Shown piece after piece: positions 34,060 through 43,689 of a stretch of 64,000 nucleotides of DNA. Each line of letters begins with the position of its first letter. Positions within the stretch are counted from its first letter, which is position 1. The translations under genes were made by a program, and so were the position numbers. Location of the stretch: assembly GCF_019930585.1 (NCBI RefSeq), contig NZ_CP082839.1, positions 1,116,001 to 1,180,000 of the forward strand, read 5' to 3'. The notes under the pieces were generated by a model. It did no database searches. It was given only the letters and a program-made list of their open reading frames with translations, and was not told the DNA's origin. The DNA is from Sphingomonas nostoxanthinifaciens. Lineage in GTDB: Bacteria; Pseudomonadota; Alphaproteobacteria; Sphingomonadales; Sphingomonadaceae.

Positions 34060-35174
34060 ATGCTACCGCGCAGCGCGCGGGCATTGTTGGGGAACGCGAT
34101 GAGGGGGCGTGAAGCTTGCGGGTTTGTTGCGTTGGTGGGGCTGGCATCCGCCGCCATTCCATCGGAGACGCCCAACCTGGAGGCGGTGCTCGCGAGTTGG
34201 GACGGCGACGAACATCCTGCCCTTCGCGGCGTCGTAATCGTACACGGCGGTCGTCGCATTGCGGAGCGATACTACAATGGTGCTTCCGCGACCGAACTTC
34301 ACGATATCCGATCGGCCGGCAAGAGCGTCACTGCGCTGCTTGTAGGCATCGCCATTGATCACGGGGAGATCAAGTCTGTTGATGATCCAGTGGCGCGGCA
34401 CTGGCGGGAAGCCGCCAGCAGCGCCATCGGCGTGGTCCCTCTCCGCGACGTGCTATCGATGCGCTCTGGCTTGGCGGCGTTCGATGAAGACCCTGCCTCG
34501 CCCGGCAACGAAGATCGGATGGATGCGTCGAGCAATCCCATAGCCTTCGTCCGCCAGGTGCCATCGGGCGACGCGCCCGGCACGCGGTATCGCTACAATT
34601 CGGCGACGGCCTATACTGCCGGCGTGGTGGTCGCGAAAGCGACCAGGGAGAAGATGAGCAACTTCGCCCGCGCGCGGCTATTCCGGCCGCTGGGGATCAC
34701 CTGCTGGGAATGGCAGAGCGACACTTCCGGGATGACGAAGGGACAGGGCAATCTCTTGCTGACTACGCGCGATCTCGCCGCGATTGGCGAGCTGGTCCGA
34801 AACAACGGGCGAACCGGGGGCGCCAGATCGTCAGCGCCAGTTGGGTCGCGTCGATGCTGGCGCCGCGCGTGAGCATTGGGGCGGATGGCCCTTATGCCGA
34901 TCAGTACGGCTATTTCTGGTCTCGCAAGGTCCAGCAGATCGCCGGCAAGGCGATACCAGTGTCGTTCGCATCGGGGAACGGCGGGAACAAGATCTACGTG
35001 ATTCCGGCCTGCCGCCTCGTGGTTGCCATCACCTCTTCCGCCTATGGCCACGGCTATGGCCAGCGGAGATCGGAGGCGGTCTCAAGGAGCGTACTTGCGG
35101 CCGAAGCTCAGGCTGGCGAGTGCCGGACCAATGACTTAAAACCAATATTGAACACCCAATTCCAAGCTGAATGA
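34060..35174 (+). pseudogene. Serine hydrolase (class C beta-lactamase family), frameshifted
   Basis: Two frames together give a single exported serine hydrolase of about 370 residues. The first (from ATG 34060, GGAGGACG upstream) has a signal-like stretch (EACGFVALVGLASAAIP) and the nucleophile motif SAGKS in ELHDIRSAGKSVTALLVGIA; YNSATAYTAG is the probable Tyr motif. The second reads RQIVSASWVASMLAPRVSIG and ends with SFASGNGGNKIYVIPACRLV (HxG-like SGNGG). They meet at a run of five G at 34817-34821 where six would restore the frame. Substrate unknown: esterase or peptidase of the beta-lactamase fold. Confidence 0.82.
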
Positions 35175-35327
35175 ACGGTCAAAGTCGAGGAGCTGAAAAC
35201 CACCCGCGAATGATTGCAACTGGCTCGTACCGGCAGACCTACCGGCGGCTTGCGTTTGGTTATGGCCTTTCAGAAGCCAACCAATCGACCCTTGTGGCGG
35301 TGAAGCCGAGATCGTTAAGCTATCGGG

Positions 35328-35827
35328 ATGAGCATGTCCTCGGCCCTCCTGGCTTTTCTGCTGACGACCTCCAAGCCCGCAACCGCGAGGTGCTCGCCAG
35401 GCTCGTCCAACGCTTCCGCACCAGCCGGGGGAGAGACTTACATCCGGAGCGCGGAGGCGGAATGGGCGGCGTCCGTTGCCCGTGGCGGTGAGGCGGCGTT
35501 TCTCAGGCGCTTCACCTCTGATGATTTCGCCGCGATCCTGGAGGCAAGGTTCTGACCCGCGCGGCCTTGATAGCGGAAGCGGAAAGGAGAGGCCCGGGCA
35601 CGGCAACGGACAAGCTGGAGATCCTGCGGGTCCATTTGTTCGGTTCGATGGCGATCGCCGAAGGATCGGAAATCTGGTCCGAAGGCGGTCACCAAACGAG
35701 GATCGTCTGGTCTGATCTTTGGACCACATGTGGAGGGAGTTGGCGTCTCGTGACCTCCACTTCGCGTGGCTCGGAGATGAAAACGCATGGAGTAGCGATA
35801 CCTCAGCCGCGGAGGGCGACACACTGA
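35328..35827 (+). pseudogene. Exported NTF2/SnoaL-like protein, frameshifted
   Basis: The first frame (MSMSSALLAFLLTTSKPATA) is a short signal-like start, then TYIRSAEAEWAASVARGGEA AFLRRFTSDDFAAI. After about 35545 the other frame continues LTRAALIAEAERRGPGTATD, VHLFGSMAIAEGSEIWSEGG and TRIVWSDLWTTCGGSWRLVT, the beta sheet of a DUF4440/SnoaL cone fold. A one-base slip at roughly 35540-35548 separates them. The family comprises small-molecule-binding or enzyme-like domains; no catalytic assignment. Confidence 0.7.
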
Positions 35828-35966
35828 CGATCCGATTGCAACCCTTTGAGGGATCGGCACTCGCGTGACGGCGATTTTGATCAGCGCTTTCCCTGCTAAA
35901 AACTAGAAGCGGGCATCCGAGATCGGCAGTGTCTTTCGTGAACGGACGACCGGACGTGGGTCTTCC

Positions 35967-36725
35967 CTACTGTGGCTTGCGGAATCGGTATAGAAATTGA
36001 TCTGTTCGCCCGCGGATTGAGGGGTCGAAGACGTTCTTGTCGTGTGGGTCGGCCGGGTTGGCGAGGACGGTGCTTTGTCCATCGAACAAGAAGCCTGCCG
36101 CGGTGACCTCGGCCTTCACGGTGGCAGGATCTATCCGATGAAGCGTATCGGTCTGGCTCAAGCCCGAACCCGCTGCTGCGACGTGATCGAGGATGACGAA
36201 GACGCCGCCAGGCTTGAGGGCTGCATAGATCTTCCGGTTCAGCGCTGCGACGTCGGCCGGCCCCATGAACGGGTCATGCAGGTCATGGTAGTTCTGCCGG
36301 ATGAAGACCGCGTCTAGGCCACCGGGCAGCGTCGCGCCGTCAATCGGATCGGTCATGAGCTTAATGTTGCCGTAGCCGGGCTGTGCGGACAACCCCGTCA
36401 TCATGCCCATAACCTGCGGATGCACCTTGACGACCTCGGCCGGCTCGATCGCGTAAATCACCCCGGCAGGCCCAACCGATTGGCTCAGCGCGCGGGTGAA
36501 CCGACCGGCGACGATCTCGGCGACGTGAAAGCCGGGACGCACTCCCATGAAGGCTATCACCTCTGGCCCCTTGTAAATGGGGTTGGTCAGCGCATCGCCG
36601 CGGCTCTCATCGACCGCCGCTTGACCGCTCTTGGCTTCCTGCGCCGCCAGAGGCGACTGGGTTGCGAGCACGGCTACAGCGAACGCCGCAAGGCTTAGGC
36701 AACAGCGCATGCTGCTAGTCCTCAA
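35967..36725 (-). CDS. Periplasmic class I SAM-dependent methyltransferase family protein
   Basis: A 252-residue protein with a signal peptide (SLAAFAVAVLATQSPLAAQE). The methyltransferase fold is visible as FMGVRPGFHVAEIVAGRFTR (motif I, degenerate), GVIYAIEPAEV (motif II), LDAVFIRQNYHDLHDPFMG (post motif) and ALKPGGVFVILDHVAA (motif IV/V). Exported methyltransferase-like proteins of this group are known from alphaproteobacteria; whether they use SAM outside the cytoplasm is uncertain. Confidence 0.83.
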   Translation of the reverse strand: MRTSSMRCCLSLAAFAVAVLATQSPLAAQEAKSGQAAVDESRGDALTNPIYKGPEVIAFMGVRPGFHVAEIVAGRFTRALSQSVGPAGVIYAIEPAEVVKVHPQVMGMMTGLSAQPGYGNIKLMTDPIDGATLPGGLDAVFIRQNYHDLHDPFMGPADVAALNRKIYAALKPGGVFVILDHVAAAGSGLSQTDTLHRIDPATVKAEVTAAGFLFDGQSTVLANPADPHDKNVFDPSIRGRTDQFLYRFRKPQ

Positions 36726-36867
36726 CCGGCCTCACCGTAATGGTCGGCCAACACACCAGTGTTTTGCACGTGTAGAGCACCTGAGCAATAGGCAATTAGT
36801 GGGCTCGGCGATAGGAAGAGACCGACGGATCGTAGCTCCGGCGGACACAGGGCCGATCGCAAGACAG

Positions 36868-37227
36868 TCAGCGGCTTGATAAAATGAAGCCATTGCCGTC
36901 CGGGTCACGAAAACGGGCGAAAGTGCCCCAAGGATGCTTCTCCGGCGGGCTGATATCCACCCCTCGCTCACTGAGCTGCCGATAGGTGTAGTCAACATCG
37001 TCGCAGTGGAATGATCCGTTGAAGAAGGTGCCGATGCGATCTTCGTGCCCTTCAGGCGTGAACAGGACAATGTCGGTCTGCGCGCCGGGGATGCCGAGCT
37101 CAATCCAGCGCTGCGCGCCCATCGGCTGATCGGTTTTGATGCGGAAGCCCATCTTCTCTGTCCAGAAGGCGAGCGCGCGATCCTGGTCCGAAGTGGCAAT
37201 ACCGGCGAACTTGAGATGCTTGATCAT
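36868..37227 (-). CDS. VOC-superfamily (glyoxalase-like) protein
   Basis: A 119-residue protein with two beta-alpha-beta-beta-beta modules: MIKHLKFAGIATSDQDRALA FWTEKMGFR, then FNGSFHCDDVDYTYRQLSER and FRDPDGNGFILSSR. Probable metal ligands are His5 near the start and the late Glu/Asp region. The family covers glyoxalases, dioxygenases and resistance proteins. It is divergent from the HTH gene at 37296, with 68 bp between them, so the two may be a regulator/target pair. Confidence 0.85.
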   Translation of the reverse strand: MIKHLKFAGIATSDQDRALAFWTEKMGFRIKTDQPMGAQRWIELGIPGAQTDIVLFTPEGHEDRIGTFFNGSFHCDDVDYTYRQLSERGVDISPPEKHPWGTFARFRDPDGNGFILSSR

Positions 37228-37295
37228 GATGACCTCCTCCCGCCTTCGTACCGGTCCGGCTTGCGGCCGCGAAGCAGAGCAATCATTGCTATAGC

Positions 37296-37604
37296 ATGAT
37301 AGATCATCGTCAGATCGATGCTTACGTGCTGGACACCCTCATGCGTGACCTCATTGGGCACGACCGACGCCCCTCGGCCTACCTAGCCTACTTAGCGATC
37401 CTGAGCGTCGGAGGGGGAAGGCCAGTGACCGTGAGCCATCAGCAGCTTGCCGAACGGATCGGCCTTTCCAAGCGTGCCGTGCAAGACGCGGTCGCCCATC
37501 TCCAGCAGCGTGGGTTACTGCGCATTACCCGACGAGGTCGGACCGAGCCTGCATTGGTGGAGCCGCTCACGCCTTGGCGTTGGGAAGCGAAGCCGCCTTC
37601 ATGA
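37296..37604 (+). CDS. Helix-turn-helix transcriptional regulator
   Basis: A 102-residue protein. The core SAYLAYLAILSVGGGRPVTV, SHQQLAERIGLSKRAVQDAV and AHLQQRGLLRITRRGRTEPA is a winged helix of the GntR/MarR type without an effector domain. It is divergent from the VOC gene and probably regulates it or itself. A terminator follows. Confidence 0.8.
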   Translation: MIDHRQIDAYVLDTLMRDLIGHDRRPSAYLAYLAILSVGGGRPVTVSHQQLAERIGLSKRAVQDAVAHLQQRGLLRITRRGRTEPALVEPLTPWRWEAKPPS

Positions 37605-37642
37605 ACAAGTGTCTGCTATGAAAGTCGTAAGGTGGCTCGAAC

Positions 37643-37675
37643 GGCCGGCTCTGGGTCCGGCCGGCCTTTTTGGCC
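37643..37675 (+). terminator. Intrinsic terminator
   Basis: GGCCGG and CCGGCC pair around CTCTGGGTC, followed by GGCCTTTTTGG. It lies about 40 bp after the HTH gene. Confidence 0.7.
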
Positions 37676-37864
37676 GGTCGTCCTGTGAGGTCGCTCATTC
37701 CCACCACTCCGTCCTCGATGCGCAGTTTCGGGACAAAGCAATTGGAACGGGTTTTGGGAAAGGGCTCCTCGAGGGCACCACCAGTGCGATCAACGAGCCT
37801 GCCTCCTCGGCGAAACCTTCCCAAACGGGAAGCCTCAGGGTGATGATCTTGATAGGTTGGCAGG

Positions 37865-37946
37865 ATGGATGGTCTGCCCCTCTCAGGCGGTCGCAGCACG
37901 AGCGGCGTGGTTCGGATCGTTGATACGGTGCGCCGTCCGATCATGC
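37865..37946 (+). pseudogene. Phosphotransferase gene, 5' part interrupted by IS21
   Basis: The frame from ATG 37865 reads MDGLPLSGGRSTSGVVRIVD then TVRRPIM and stops at the IS21 tip. Joined to 40504-41126 by removing the element and one copy of the 7-bp duplication, it gives a 234-residue APH-type phosphotransferase in one frame. Confidence 0.7.
37940..37946 (+). repeat. IS21 target site duplication (ATCATGC), left copy
   Basis: ATCATGC stands immediately before the left inverted repeat and again immediately after the right one at 40497-40503. Perfect 7-bp duplication marks the insertion as recent and simple. Confidence 0.9.
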
Positions 37947-38058
37947 TGTGAATCGGCCTGCAATGTTGACCCCGTTCGGGGCTGATCGGCGTGCAAAATT
38001 GACCCCCCTGAACTGAGCGGTTCACGCCCGGCGCTTTGCGCAGGAGCGGTCGGGGAGA

Positions 38059-39624
38059 ATGCTGGTCGTGGAGACGGTGGCGCGCATCCGGCGCGAGTTC
38101 TACGTCAAGGGTAAGAGCATCAAGGAGATCGTGCGCGACCTGCGGGTGTCGCGGAACACGGTGCGCAAGGTGCTGCGGTCCGGCGAGACGGACTTCTCCT
38201 ACGAGCGGACGGTGCAGCCGCTGCCGAAGCTTGGGCCATGGTCGGCGGATCTCGAGCGGCTGCTGGAGGCCAACGAGCGCAAGCAGCGGCGCGAGCGCCT
38301 GACGCTGGTCCGGGTGTACGAGGAGCTTCAGGGGCTAGGCTACCGTGGCGGCTACGATGCCGTTCGCCGCTATGCCACGGCATGGCAGCGTGAGCGGTCG
38401 GCGGTCACGGCGGCGGCCTACGTGCCGCTGAGCTTTGCGCCGGGCGAGGCCTACCAGTTCGACTGGAGCCATGAGGTCGTCGTCATGGCGGGCGTGACGA
38501 CGACGGTGAAGGTCGCGCACATGCGGCTCTGCCACAGTCGGATGTTCTTCGTGCGGGCCTACCCGCGCGAGAGCCAGGAGATGGTGTTCGACGCCCACGA
38601 CCGGGCGTTCGCCTTCTTCGGCGGCGCCTGTCAGCGCGGCATCTACGACAACATGAAGACCGCGGTGGACGCCATCTTCGTCGGTCGTGAGCGGCGCTAC
38701 AACCGGCGCTTCCAGCAGATGTGCGGCCACTACCTGGTCGAGCCGGTGGCATGCACGCCGGCATCGGGCTGGGAGAAGGGGCAGGTCGAGAACCAGGTCG
38801 GGCTGGTGCGCGAGCGCTTCTTCACGCCGCGGCTGCGCTTCAGGAGCTACGACGAGCTCAACGCCTGGCTGCTCGACCGCTGCACCGTCCATGCCCAGCG
38901 TGCCGCGCATCCCGAGCTCAGGGACTGCACGGTCCAGCAGGTGTTCGAGGCGGCCGACCGGCCTGCGCTCATCGCCTACCGCGGACCCTTTGACGGCTTC
39001 CACGCCCTGCCAGCGGCGGTGTCGAAGACGCTGCTGGTCCGCTTCGACTACAATAAATACTCGGTGCACGCGAAGGCGGCGGGGCGCCCGGTCGAGGTGC
39101 ACGCCTATGCCGAGCGCATCGTCATCCGGCAGGAGGGCGAGGTCGTCGGCGAGCATGCCCGGCGCTTCGGCCGCGACCAGACGGTCTACGACCCGTGGCA
39201 CTATGTGCCCGTCCTGGCACGCAAGCCCGGCGCGTTGAGGAACGGCGCCCCCTTCAAGGACTGGCCGCTGCCGGTGGCGCTGGAACGCGTCAGGCGGAGG
39301 CTGGCGGGCCATGCCGACGGCGACCGCCAGATGGTGGGCATCCTGGCGGCGGTGACGACGGACGGGCTGGATGCCGTTGAGGCGGCCTGTGCCGAGGCGC
39401 TCGCCGGCGGCACCGTCAGCCGCGACGTCGTGCTCAACGTGCTCACCCGCCAGCGCCAGACCGCCGCTCCCGCCACCATCGCCACGCCCGAGGCTCTGCG
39501 GCTCGGCCGCGAGCCCGTCGCCGACTGCGCCCGCTACGACAGCCTGAGGAGGTCCTATGGAACGTCACGCCATCCTGGAGATGATGGGAACGCTGAAGCT
39601 CGTCGGCATGCGCCATGCCTATGA
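38059..39624 (+). CDS. istA: IS21-family transposase IstA
   Basis: A 521-residue protein with an N-terminal HTH ([20 protein letters not shown]), an integrase core ([20 protein letters not shown] with the first Asp, [15 protein letters not shown] with the second, and [17 protein letters not shown] with the catalytic Glu) and a C-terminal beta domain ([20 protein letters not shown]). It cuts and joins the element ends, with IstB as the ATPase that selects target. Its end overlaps istB by 68 bp. Confidence 0.95.
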   Translation: MLVVETVARIRREFYVKGKSIKEIVRDLRVSRNTVRKVLRSGETDFSYERTVQPLPKLGPWSADLERLLEANERKQRRERLTLVRVYEELQGLGYRGGYDAVRRYATAWQRERSAVTAAAYVPLSFAPGEAYQFDWSHEVVVMAGVTTTVKVAHMRLCHSRMFFVRAYPRESQEMVFDAHDRAFAFFGGACQRGIYDNMKTAVDAIFVGRERRYNRRFQQMCGHYLVEPVACTPASGWEKGQVENQVGLVRERFFTPRLRFRSYDELNAWLLDRCTVHAQRAAHPELRDCTVQQVFEAADRPALIAYRGPFDGFHALPAAVSKTLLVRFDYNKYSVHAKAAGRPVEVHAYAERIVIRQEGEVVGEHARRFGRDQTVYDPWHYVPVLARKPGALRNGAPFKDWPLPVALERVRRRLAGHADGDRQMVGILAAVTTDGLDAVEAACAEALAGGTVSRDVVLNVLTRQRQTAAPATIATPEALRLGREPVADCARYDSLRRSYGTSRHPGDDGNAEARRHAPCL

Positions 39625-40291
39625 CGAGGTCGTCGCCGATGCCGTGAAGCGGCAGCACTCCGCTCAGCGCGTCGTCGGCGACCTGCTCAAGGCCGAGATA
39701 GACGAGAAGCAGGCCCGCTCCATCCGCTACCAGATGACGACCGCCAAGCTGCCGCTCGCCAAGGAGCTCGCCGACTTCGACTTCGCCGGCACCGGCATCA
39801 ACGAAGGCCTGGTCCGCGATCTCGGCACGGGTGCCTTCCTCGAGGCGCAGCGCAACGTCGTGCTGGTCGGCGGCACCGGGACGGGCAAGACGCATCTCGC
39901 CATCGCCATGGGGCGTGCCTGCGTCCGGGCCGGAGCGAGGGTCCGCTTCTACAACACCGTCGACCTCGTGAACCAGCTCGAGGCCGAGGCCCGTGCCGGG
40001 CGCCCTGGGCGCATCGCCGACCACCTGTCGCGGCTCGACCTCGTCATCCTCGACGAGCTTGGCTACCTGCCCTTCGCGCTCTCGGGCGGCCAGCTGCTCT
40101 TCCACCTCGTCAGCAAGCTCTACGAACGGACCTCAGTGGTGGTGACGACCAACCTTGCCTTCGGCGAGTGGCCCACGGTCTTCGGCGACGCCAAGATGAC
40201 GACCGCGCTCCTCGACCGGCTCACCCACCACTGTGACATCGTCGAGACCGGCAACGAGAGCTGGCGCTTCAAGAACCGCGAAGCCGCCTGA
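39557..40291 (+). CDS. istB: IS21-family ATPase IstB
   Basis: A 244-residue AAA+ protein related to DnaC: Walker [12 protein letters not shown] within [20 protein letters not shown], Walker [10 protein letters not shown] and sensor [12 protein letters not shown]. It begins [20 protein letters not shown], the normal IstB start, in a frame overlapping istA. It stimulates transposition by target capture. Confidence 0.95.
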   Translation: MERHAILEMMGTLKLVGMRHAYDEVVADAVKRQHSAQRVVGDLLKAEIDEKQARSIRYQMTTAKLPLAKELADFDFAGTGINEGLVRDLGTGAFLEAQRNVVLVGGTGTGKTHLAIAMGRACVRAGARVRFYNTVDLVNQLEAEARAGRPGRIADHLSRLDLVILDELGYLPFALSGGQLLFHLVSKLYERTSVVVTTNLAFGEWPTVFGDAKMTTALLDRLTHHCDIVETGNESWRFKNREAA

Positions 40292-40503
40292 AACCCTTCC
40301 CCCGGACCCCCATCCCCCGGGTTGACCCGGTGGGTCCACAGGCACCTCCCACGGCCGTCACCGCCTGCGCTCGTGGCGGCGCGCGGCGCCGGCCGTGGGG
40401 CCCTCCTGTGGACTACCGGGACAACCCGGCTGCCCATCAGAAAAGGGGGTCAAAGTTGCACGCCGATACGGGGTCAACTTCCCGAGCCGATTGACAATCA
40501 TGC

Positions 40504-41126
40504 GCGACGCAGCGTTTGGCCATGCCTGCCTGCTCCACCTTGAGAGCACTGGCTTCCACCATGCGCCTCGGCTCCTGGGCATAGATGATGCTGGGCGCGA
40601 AATTCTGTCGTTCATTCCGGGCGTCGTGCCCTCTGATCTGGGGCCATACTCGGACGAACAGCTCGCAGCAGCCGCCAACCTGCTTCGCCGCTTTCACGAT
40701 GCCACGGCCGCCATGCCAGCGGTCCGGGCGGGCGGGTTCGAGGTAGCGTGCCATAACGACTGGGCTCCGACCAACACCGTCTTCGTGGGCGATATGCCAG
40801 CGGCGATGATCGACTTCGATACGGCACAGCCGGGGGAGAGGCTGTGGGATTTGGGGTACTCCGCTTTCACTTGGCTCGACCTAGGCAATGACGATCATGC
40901 CCCTGCCGAGCAGGTGCGCCGCCTAGGTGTGTTTGCAGCGGGCTACGGACATGCGGGATGTAGCGTGTCGCGGATCGCCGTATACGCCCTGACGCGGCAG
41001 GCAGCGCTTGCCGCGTCCACCCGTGCGCGGGGGAAGATCGAGATCGCAGAATGGGCGGCTTCTTGTGCCGATTGGACCGCCCTGAACATCGTGGAACGTC
41101 TGTTGCCGACCGGCTATTCACAATGA
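40504..41126 (+). pseudogene. APH-type phosphotransferase, 3' part after IS21
   Basis: The frame reads RDAAFGHACLLHLESTGFHH APRLLGID, then VACHNDWAPTNTVFVGD (the HxDxxxxN Brenner motif of the catalytic loop) and AAMIDFDTAQPGERLWDLGY (the metal-binding D-F-D of the activation segment). These mark the aminoglycoside/choline-kinase-like phosphotransferase family. The 27 first codons lie on the other side of the IS21. A frame continues back into the element but is not coding. Substrate unknown. Confidence 0.85.
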
Positions 41127-41152
41127 TTGGCCAAGACGCCGGGGTAATCGAT

Positions 41153-41683
41153 ATGGGTAAGCGGGCTTTGTTGGTGGTGGACATGCAGCAAGGACTCTTT
41201 GCCGGCCCGCGTCATGATGCTGATGGCTTGCTTGAGCGGCTCAATGAACTGGCCGGCCGTCTTCGGGCGAAGGGCACGCCGATCATCTTCATCCAGCATT
41301 GCGGACCGGAGGACAATGACCTTCATCCCTCGCAGCCCGGTCACGCTATCCATCATGCCCTTACCGTGGAGGCGTCGGATACGATTATCACCAAAGCCTC
41401 TTGCGATGCTTTTTTGGGGACCACTCTCGCGGACACCCTTGCCGAGGCTGAGGTCACCGAGTTGATCGTGACGGGGTGCGCGACGGACTTCTGCGTCGAC
41501 ACCACTGTCCGAAGCGCGTTGGCACTTGGGTATAAGACGATCGTTCCCGAAGACGGTCATACGACCGGCGATCGTCCCTATCTGTCCGCGCAGAAGGTCA
41601 TCGAGCATCACAACGCCGTTTGGGCCAACTTCATCTCGCCTGTAGGACCAGCGCAGCTTACTCGCTGCGAACGGATCACCTGA
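41153..41683 (+). CDS. Cysteine hydrolase (isochorismatase family)
   Basis: A 176-residue protein starting MGKRALLVVDMQQGLFAGPR. The catalytic triad is Asp in LLVVDMQ, Lys in TIITKASCDAF and Cys in IVTGCATDFCVDTTVRSA, as in nicotinamidases and related amide hydrolases. A longer frame starts at 41051 but overlaps the preceding gene. A second family member is encoded close by on the other strand (41736-42293), sharing the CDAF and DGHTT segments. Confidence 0.92.
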   Translation: MGKRALLVVDMQQGLFAGPRHDADGLLERLNELAGRLRAKGTPIIFIQHCGPEDNDLHPSQPGHAIHHALTVEASDTIITKASCDAFLGTTLADTLAEAEVTELIVTGCATDFCVDTTVRSALALGYKTIVPEDGHTTGDRPYLSAQKVIEHHNAVWANFISPVGPAQLTRCERIT

Positions 41684-41735
41684 TCCCATTCCCGTTTGAC
41701 CATCGTTGTCGTGAATGGCGTGCCGCCCGTTTATG

Positions 41736-42293
41736 TCACCAGCGGACAGCCGATGACGGGACGACCCGAACCGCTTTCGATCCCGCATCGAACCCCGACA
41801 GGAGTCGATTGTGGTGGTCGATTATCTGTTCAGCGGTGAGCGGTCCAAGATCGGCAGTAGTGTGGCCGTCTTCGGGGAGCGTCACGTCGAACCCCATCGA
41901 GACGGCGCGCCGGGTAGTGGTATCGACACAGAATTGCGTCACGCACCCCCCGATCACGAGCTGGTCTATACCCAGGGCTTCCAGGCGCTCGCCCAGGTCC
42001 GTGTCGTGGAAGGCATCGCAGCTCCGCTTGTGGACGATCGCCGTGTCAGGCGAAGGCTCAACCTCACTTCGGAAGTGCCAGCCAGCCGTCCCGACTTCCA
42101 AGCGATGCCCGGCGTCGCCGTCGTGCTGGACGAGGACGACGGGGAGGCCGGCCGCTTCAGCTTTGCGCTTCAGCTCACCGAGGCGACCGGCCACTTCGCT
42201 GAACTTGGCGTCAATATCGGGCTGTCGATCCAGATCGGCCAACCCGGCGAGGATCGCCTGTTGCATGTCGATGATGAGGAGGGCCGTCGTCAT
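41736..42293 (-). CDS. Cysteine hydrolase (isochorismatase family), second copy
   Basis: A 185-residue paralogue of the previous hydrolase: MTTALLIIDMQQAILAGLAD, Lys in TAIVHKRSCDAFHDTD and Cys in LVIGGCVTQFCVDTTTRRAV, i.e. a full Asp-Lys-Cys triad. Its ATG overlaps the TGA of the GNAT gene at 42290 (ATGA), so the two were made as a coupled pair. Substrate unknown. Confidence 0.92.
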   Translation of the reverse strand: MTTALLIIDMQQAILAGLADLDRQPDIDAKFSEVAGRLGELKRKAEAAGLPVVLVQHDGDAGHRLEVGTAGWHFRSEVEPSPDTAIVHKRSCDAFHDTDLGERLEALGIDQLVIGGCVTQFCVDTTTRRAVSMGFDVTLPEDGHTTADLGPLTAEQIIDHHNRLLSGFDAGSKAVRVVPSSAVRW

Positions 42294-42711
42294 TGCTTGT
42301 TGATCCATACTGCCATGCCAAGGGAACGGGGCGCGACGGGTTCAAATCCGAACTGTGCATAGAGGCGGTGAGCCTCCCCGTCTGCCATGAGACTGACGTG
42401 GACCTCCGCCGGAGCGTTCGCCTCGATATGCGCCATGAGTGTTGCCATAACCACCTTCCCGAGCCCGTGCCCTGATGCTCAGGATCGACCGCGATATCCA
42501 CGACGTGAAGGAACAGGGCTTTATCCCCGACAATGCGACCCATGCCGATCGTCTGACCTTCATGGGCAAATACGGTGTTGGGGAGGCCGGCTTCGGCAGT
42601 GGCGACACTCCGGGGCGTAAGGCCGCAGATGCGGCGCAAGCGCCGGTAATCCTCGATTTCGGGGGTTTGCTGATGCGCCGTGTAACCAGCAGGAAGATGC
42701 ACGCCGTTCAC
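42290..42711 (-). pseudogene. GNAT acetyltransferase, frameshifted (GNAT1)
   Basis: The first frame reads MNGVHLPAGYTAHQQTPEIE, then GMGRIVGDKALFLHVVDIAV and DPEHQGTGSG; the other frame continues VVMATLMAHIEANAPAEVHV, SLMADGEAHRLYAQFGFEPV and GMAVWINKQ. One missing base at about 42470, in the acetyl-CoA loop (QGTGLGK expected), breaks it. It would otherwise be a complete 139-residue GNAT. Upstream of it lies the first copy of the intergenic repeat. Confidence 0.8.
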
Positions 42712-42770
42712 CTGTTCTCGCGATCGGCTCCTCCTAGCCGGATGCTCACCGATGGGAACGGGCGATCAGC

Positions 42771-42800
42771 AATTCCCGATCAACGATCCTTTAGGGAATG
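42771..42800. repeat. Dispersed intergenic repeat, copy 1
   Basis: AATTCCCGATCAACGATCCT followed by TTAGGGAATG. ATTCCC and GGGAAT are inverted, giving a small stem. The same core TTTCCCGATCAACGATCCT recurs at 45304, 45937 and 47470, always between gene modules. Confidence 0.6.
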
Positions 42801-42804
42801 GCGA

Positions 42805-43620
42805 TCAAGCTCGCAGGAGGGCTTCCACGACGCCAGGATCGTGACGCAACGCCTCGAAGCGAGCCTCGCCCATGTCATCGATCAGGAGGCGGCCAAGCAC
42901 GTCGGCCTTCACATATTCGATGCCGAGCAGACCGATGACCGAGTTGGCGGTGGAGATCGCCTCCACGCTTCCGCCGGCATGAAACTCCGCGACCAGGGCA
43001 CGCTCCCGATCGGCGACGATCACGGACAGACGCCGCCCGTGGAGGCGTTCGACGGCGCTTCGGCCGCATAGGGTCAGATCGTAGGTTGCCGGCCCGTCCA
43101 GCGCGGCGGTGCCGTAGATCGCCACATGCACCGCGCACCCCCGCCGCGCCGCCGCTTCGAGCGCCGGGCGGAGGTCGGACAACTCGCCGTCCCATAAGGC
43201 CGCGAACACCGTGCGGGTCGCGCCCGCGATCAGCGCGTCGCCGGCCGACAACACGGTATCGCGGTCCCGCAGCGACCAGACCTGCCCCGCATCCGGCATC
43301 GCCGGCAGGCTGGCGAAGGTCGATGCGGCCATGTCGTGCGCGCGCTCGAACTTGCGGCGTGCCGCCTCGAGAACGGCTTCGTAGGCGAGCGCGGCATAGG
43401 TGACGGGCTCGCCTCGCTCGACCAGCGCGGCACCCTTCTCGGTGAGGCGGGCCAGCGTGTCGTAAATCTTGGACGCGGGCACCCCCGATGCCTTCGCTAC
43501 CTCGTGGCCGTTCATGGGCGACCGGGCCAGCAGCGCGCAGTAGGCGCGCGCTTCGTATTGTCCGAAGCCGAGCTGTGCGAGCGCCGCCAAGGCATCGTCG
43601 GAAAGGGCAGTGGGGGTCAT
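42805..43620 (-). CDS. TrmB-family transcriptional regulator
   Basis: A 271-residue protein: an N-terminal winged helix (ALAALAQLGFGQYEARAYCA, NGHEVAKASGVPASKIYDTL) followed by a sensory phospholipase D-like domain (TVLSAGDALIAGATRTVFAA, ARRGCAVHVAIYGTAALD). This is the TrmB layout (sugar- or metabolite-sensing). It is divergent from the RidA-like/MFS operon, with 69 bp between, so it probably controls these two genes. Confidence 0.85.
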   Translation of the reverse strand: MTPTALSDDALAALAQLGFGQYEARAYCALLARSPMNGHEVAKASGVPASKIYDTLARLTEKGAALVERGEPVTYAALAYEAVLEAARRKFERAHDMAASTFASLPAMPDAGQVWSLRDRDTVLSAGDALIAGATRTVFAALWDGELSDLRPALEAAARRGCAVHVAIYGTAALDGPATYDLTLCGRSAVERLHGRRLSVIVADRERALVAEFHAGGSVEAISTANSVIGLLGIEYVKADVLGRLLIDDMGEARFEALRHDPGVVEALLRA

Positions 43621-43689
43621 GCGACGCCTATACCACAACGCGAGTAAGCGTTATACACCACCGAGGTAGTGTAGAGACTCGGAGGAACG

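Larger units (their letters stand above)
37947..40496 (+). mobile_element. Complete IS21-family insertion sequence
   Basis: A 2550-bp element. Its ends are TGTGAATCGGCCTG on the left and TGTCAATCGGCTCG (complement) on the right; each is followed inside by further repeats of GTTGACCCC and GTGCAA(A/C)(A/T)TTGACCCCC, the multiple transposase-binding sites usual in IS21. It carries istA and istB in the normal overlapping order. Both genes are open, so it is probably active. Confidence 0.93.

Noticed and set aside
38335..39312. Long open frame (325 codons) on the minus strand opposite istA
   Set aside because: It is antisense to a clear transposase gene in high-GC DNA, with Arg/His-rich composition; such shadows are expected.
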